Program-made: the position numbers and the translations under genes
Source: Rhizobium sp. RU36D
GTDB taxonomy: Bacteria; Pseudomonadota; Alphaproteobacteria; Rhizobiales; Rhizobiaceae
Reading direction: 5' to 3'
Length of the DNA: 64,000 bases
NCBI RefSeq assembly: GCF_900176345.1
Contig: NZ_FWXU01000008.1
Coordinates: forward strand, 124,001-188,000
Part shown: piece by piece, positions 62,933 through 64,000 of the stretch
Layout of the letters: each line of letters starts with the position of its first letter
How positions within the stretch are numbered: position 1 is the first letter of the stretch
The notes under the pieces: model-generated
The model's database searches: none
The model's input: the letters and a program-made list of their open reading frames with translations, nothing else
What the model was told of the DNA's origin: nothing

Positions 62933-64000
62933 GCGGACAGGGTCTCACGGACACGATCGAGTCTCTCCGGCTGCATTTCGGCGACCGCCTGTCGACGGCG
63001 GATGCCGTGCGAGAACATCACGGCCACGACATGTCGCGCCAGCCGACGCGCATGCCGGATGCCGTGGTCTATGTGGAAAACGAAGACGAGGTGGCACGCG
63101 TCGTCTCTGCCTGCTTTGCATCAGGCATTCCAGTGACGCCGTTTGCGGCGGGCTCTTCCATGGAGGGTCATACCATCCCGCTGAAAGGCGGGATCTCCCT
63201 CGATCTCACCCGCATGAACCGGATCCTCGCTGTGAACAATGCCGATATGGATGCCCAGGTGCAGGCCGGCGTTACCCGCAAGCAGCTCAACGCCCATATC
63301 CGCGATACCGGCCTGTTCTTCCCGATCGATCCCGGTGCGGATGCCTCGCTGGGTGGCATGGCCTCGACGCGGGCGAGCGGCACCACGGCCGTGCGTTATG
63401 GCACCATGCGCGAAAACGTGCTGGCGCTCAGGGTGGTGACGCCTGAGGGCAAGATCATCACGACGGGCCGCCGCACCCGCAAATCCTCCACGGGCTACGA
63501 TCTGACGAAACTGTTCGTCGGCGCGGAGGGCACGCTGGGTGTCATTACCGAGGTCACCGTCAAGCTGCACCCGATCCCCGAAACCATCGCCTCGGCCGTC
63601 TGCAGTTTCGCGACCATGCGCGGCGCTGTCGAGGCCGTGGTGGCGACGATCCAGAGCGGCATTCCGGTGGCCCGTATCGAGTTCCTGGACGAGGTGGCGG
63701 TCGAAGCGGCCAACCGCCATGCGGGTCTCAGCCTGAAGGTGGCGCCGACGCTGTTCCTCGAATTCCATGGCAGCCCGCGCTGGGTGGAGGAACAGTCCAC
63801 CACCGTGCGGGAGATCGCCGACGAATTCGGAGGCTCCGACTTCGCCTGGTCCACCCGCACCGAGGAGCGCGAACGCCTGTGGAAGGCGCGCCACGAGACC
63901 ATCTATTCGAACCAGACGCTGCGACCCGGCTGCAAGGCTTTTACGACGGATGTCTGCGTGCCGATCTCCAGGCTGGCGGATTCTGTCATGGCCGCGCGCG
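62929..64000 (+). CDS. FAD-linked D-2-hydroxyacid (D-lactate type) dehydrogenase, 3' end outside window
   Basis: Partial: 357 codons from ATG 62929, frame still open at the window end. VAO/GlcD-type FAD domain with ITPFAAGSS-like VTPFAAGSSMEGHT, the DPGADASLGGMASTRASGT flavin motif and KSSTGYDLTKLFVGAEGTLGVITE. It resembles cytochrome-linked D-lactate dehydrogenases. Coupled to the ThDP gene by an ATGA overlap. Together with the FMN enzyme it would allow oxidation of both enantiomers of a 2-hydroxy acid. Confidence 0.85.
   Translation, partial: MSGQGLTDTIESLRLHFGDRLSTADAVREHHGHDMSRQPTRMPDAVVYVENEDEVARVVSACFASGIPVTPFAAGSSMEGHTIPLKGGISLDLTRMNRILAVNNADMDAQVQAGVTRKQLNAHIRDTGLFFPIDPGADASLGGMASTRASGTTAVRYGTMRENVLALRVVTPEGKIITTGRRTRKSSTGYDLTKLFVGAEGTLGVITEVTVKLHPIPETIASAVCSFATMRGAVEAVVATIQSGIPVARIEFLDEVAVEAANRHAGLSLKVAPTLFLEFHGSPRWVEEQSTTVREIADEFGGSDFAWSTRTEERERLWKARHETIYSNQTLRPGCKAFTTDVCVPISRLADSVMAAR

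Overview
The window is one continuous stretch of high-GC chromosome-like or replicon-like DNA, dense with operons whose genes overlap by 1 or 4 bases. Gene content suggests an alphaproteobacterium of the Rhizobiales, probably Rhizobiaceae or a close relative: an ArsR-type (COG4189-like) regulator beside a GH51 arabinofuranosidase, a fused PhaAB-type Mrp antiporter, Agrobacterium-like hydroxycinnamate genes, and several sugar and LIV-type ABC importers. I saw no rRNA, tRNA, CRISPR array, transposase, phage gene or replication origin.

Layout. (1) 1-6550: plant-arabinose scavenging: the 3' end of a regulator, alpha-L-arabinofuranosidase, a sugar ABC importer (binding protein, two permeases) and a convergent ATPase. 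(2) 6768-8782: an Fe(II)/2-oxoglutarate-type oxygenase coupled to a zinc-finger C-methyltransferase-like protein, function unknown. Regions 1 and 2 contain two inverted copies of a ~207-bp MITE-like repeat (5221-5426 and 8845-9052). (3) 9105-14185: TetR repressor and RND efflux pump around an AcrR-type operator. (4) 14295-25624: a hydroxycinnamate/phenylpropanoid regulon: LIV-type importer, acyl-CoA dehydrogenase, SDR, feruloyl-CoA synthase, and divergently a crotonase, a MarR regulator and an amidohydrolase. The parts fit a CoA-dependent beta-oxidative route. (5) 25649-31625: six-gene Mrp (Mnh/Pha) cation/proton antiporter operon with fused A-B subunit.

(6) 32062-53305: surface polysaccharide locus. 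It holds galE; an operon that resembles the mycobacterial decaprenyl-phospho-D-arabinose pathway (UbiA-type phosphoribosyltransferase fused to a HAD domain, DprE1-like oxidase, DprE2-like reductase, GtrA-family membrane protein, two large membrane proteins that could be GT-C glycosyltransferases); dTDP-L-rhamnose synthesis (rfbBDAC); three GT2-type glycosyltransferases; and a Wzm/Wzt-like ABC exporter. My reading is a rhamnose-containing polysaccharide, exported by the ABC transporter and possibly decorated with D-arabinofuranose in the periplasm. This is the most interesting system in the window.

(7) 53455-64000: catabolic cluster of a crotonase and an orphan molybdenum hydroxylase large subunit on the minus strand, and divergently an aldehyde dehydrogenase, two different ThDP enzymes, an FMN 2-hydroxyacid oxidase and an FAD D-2-hydroxyacid dehydrogenase (cut by the window end). 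This looks like oxidation of both enantiomers of a 2-hydroxy acid, decarboxylation of the 2-oxo acid and oxidation of the aldehyde, as in the mandelate pathway, but the substrate cannot be named from sequence.
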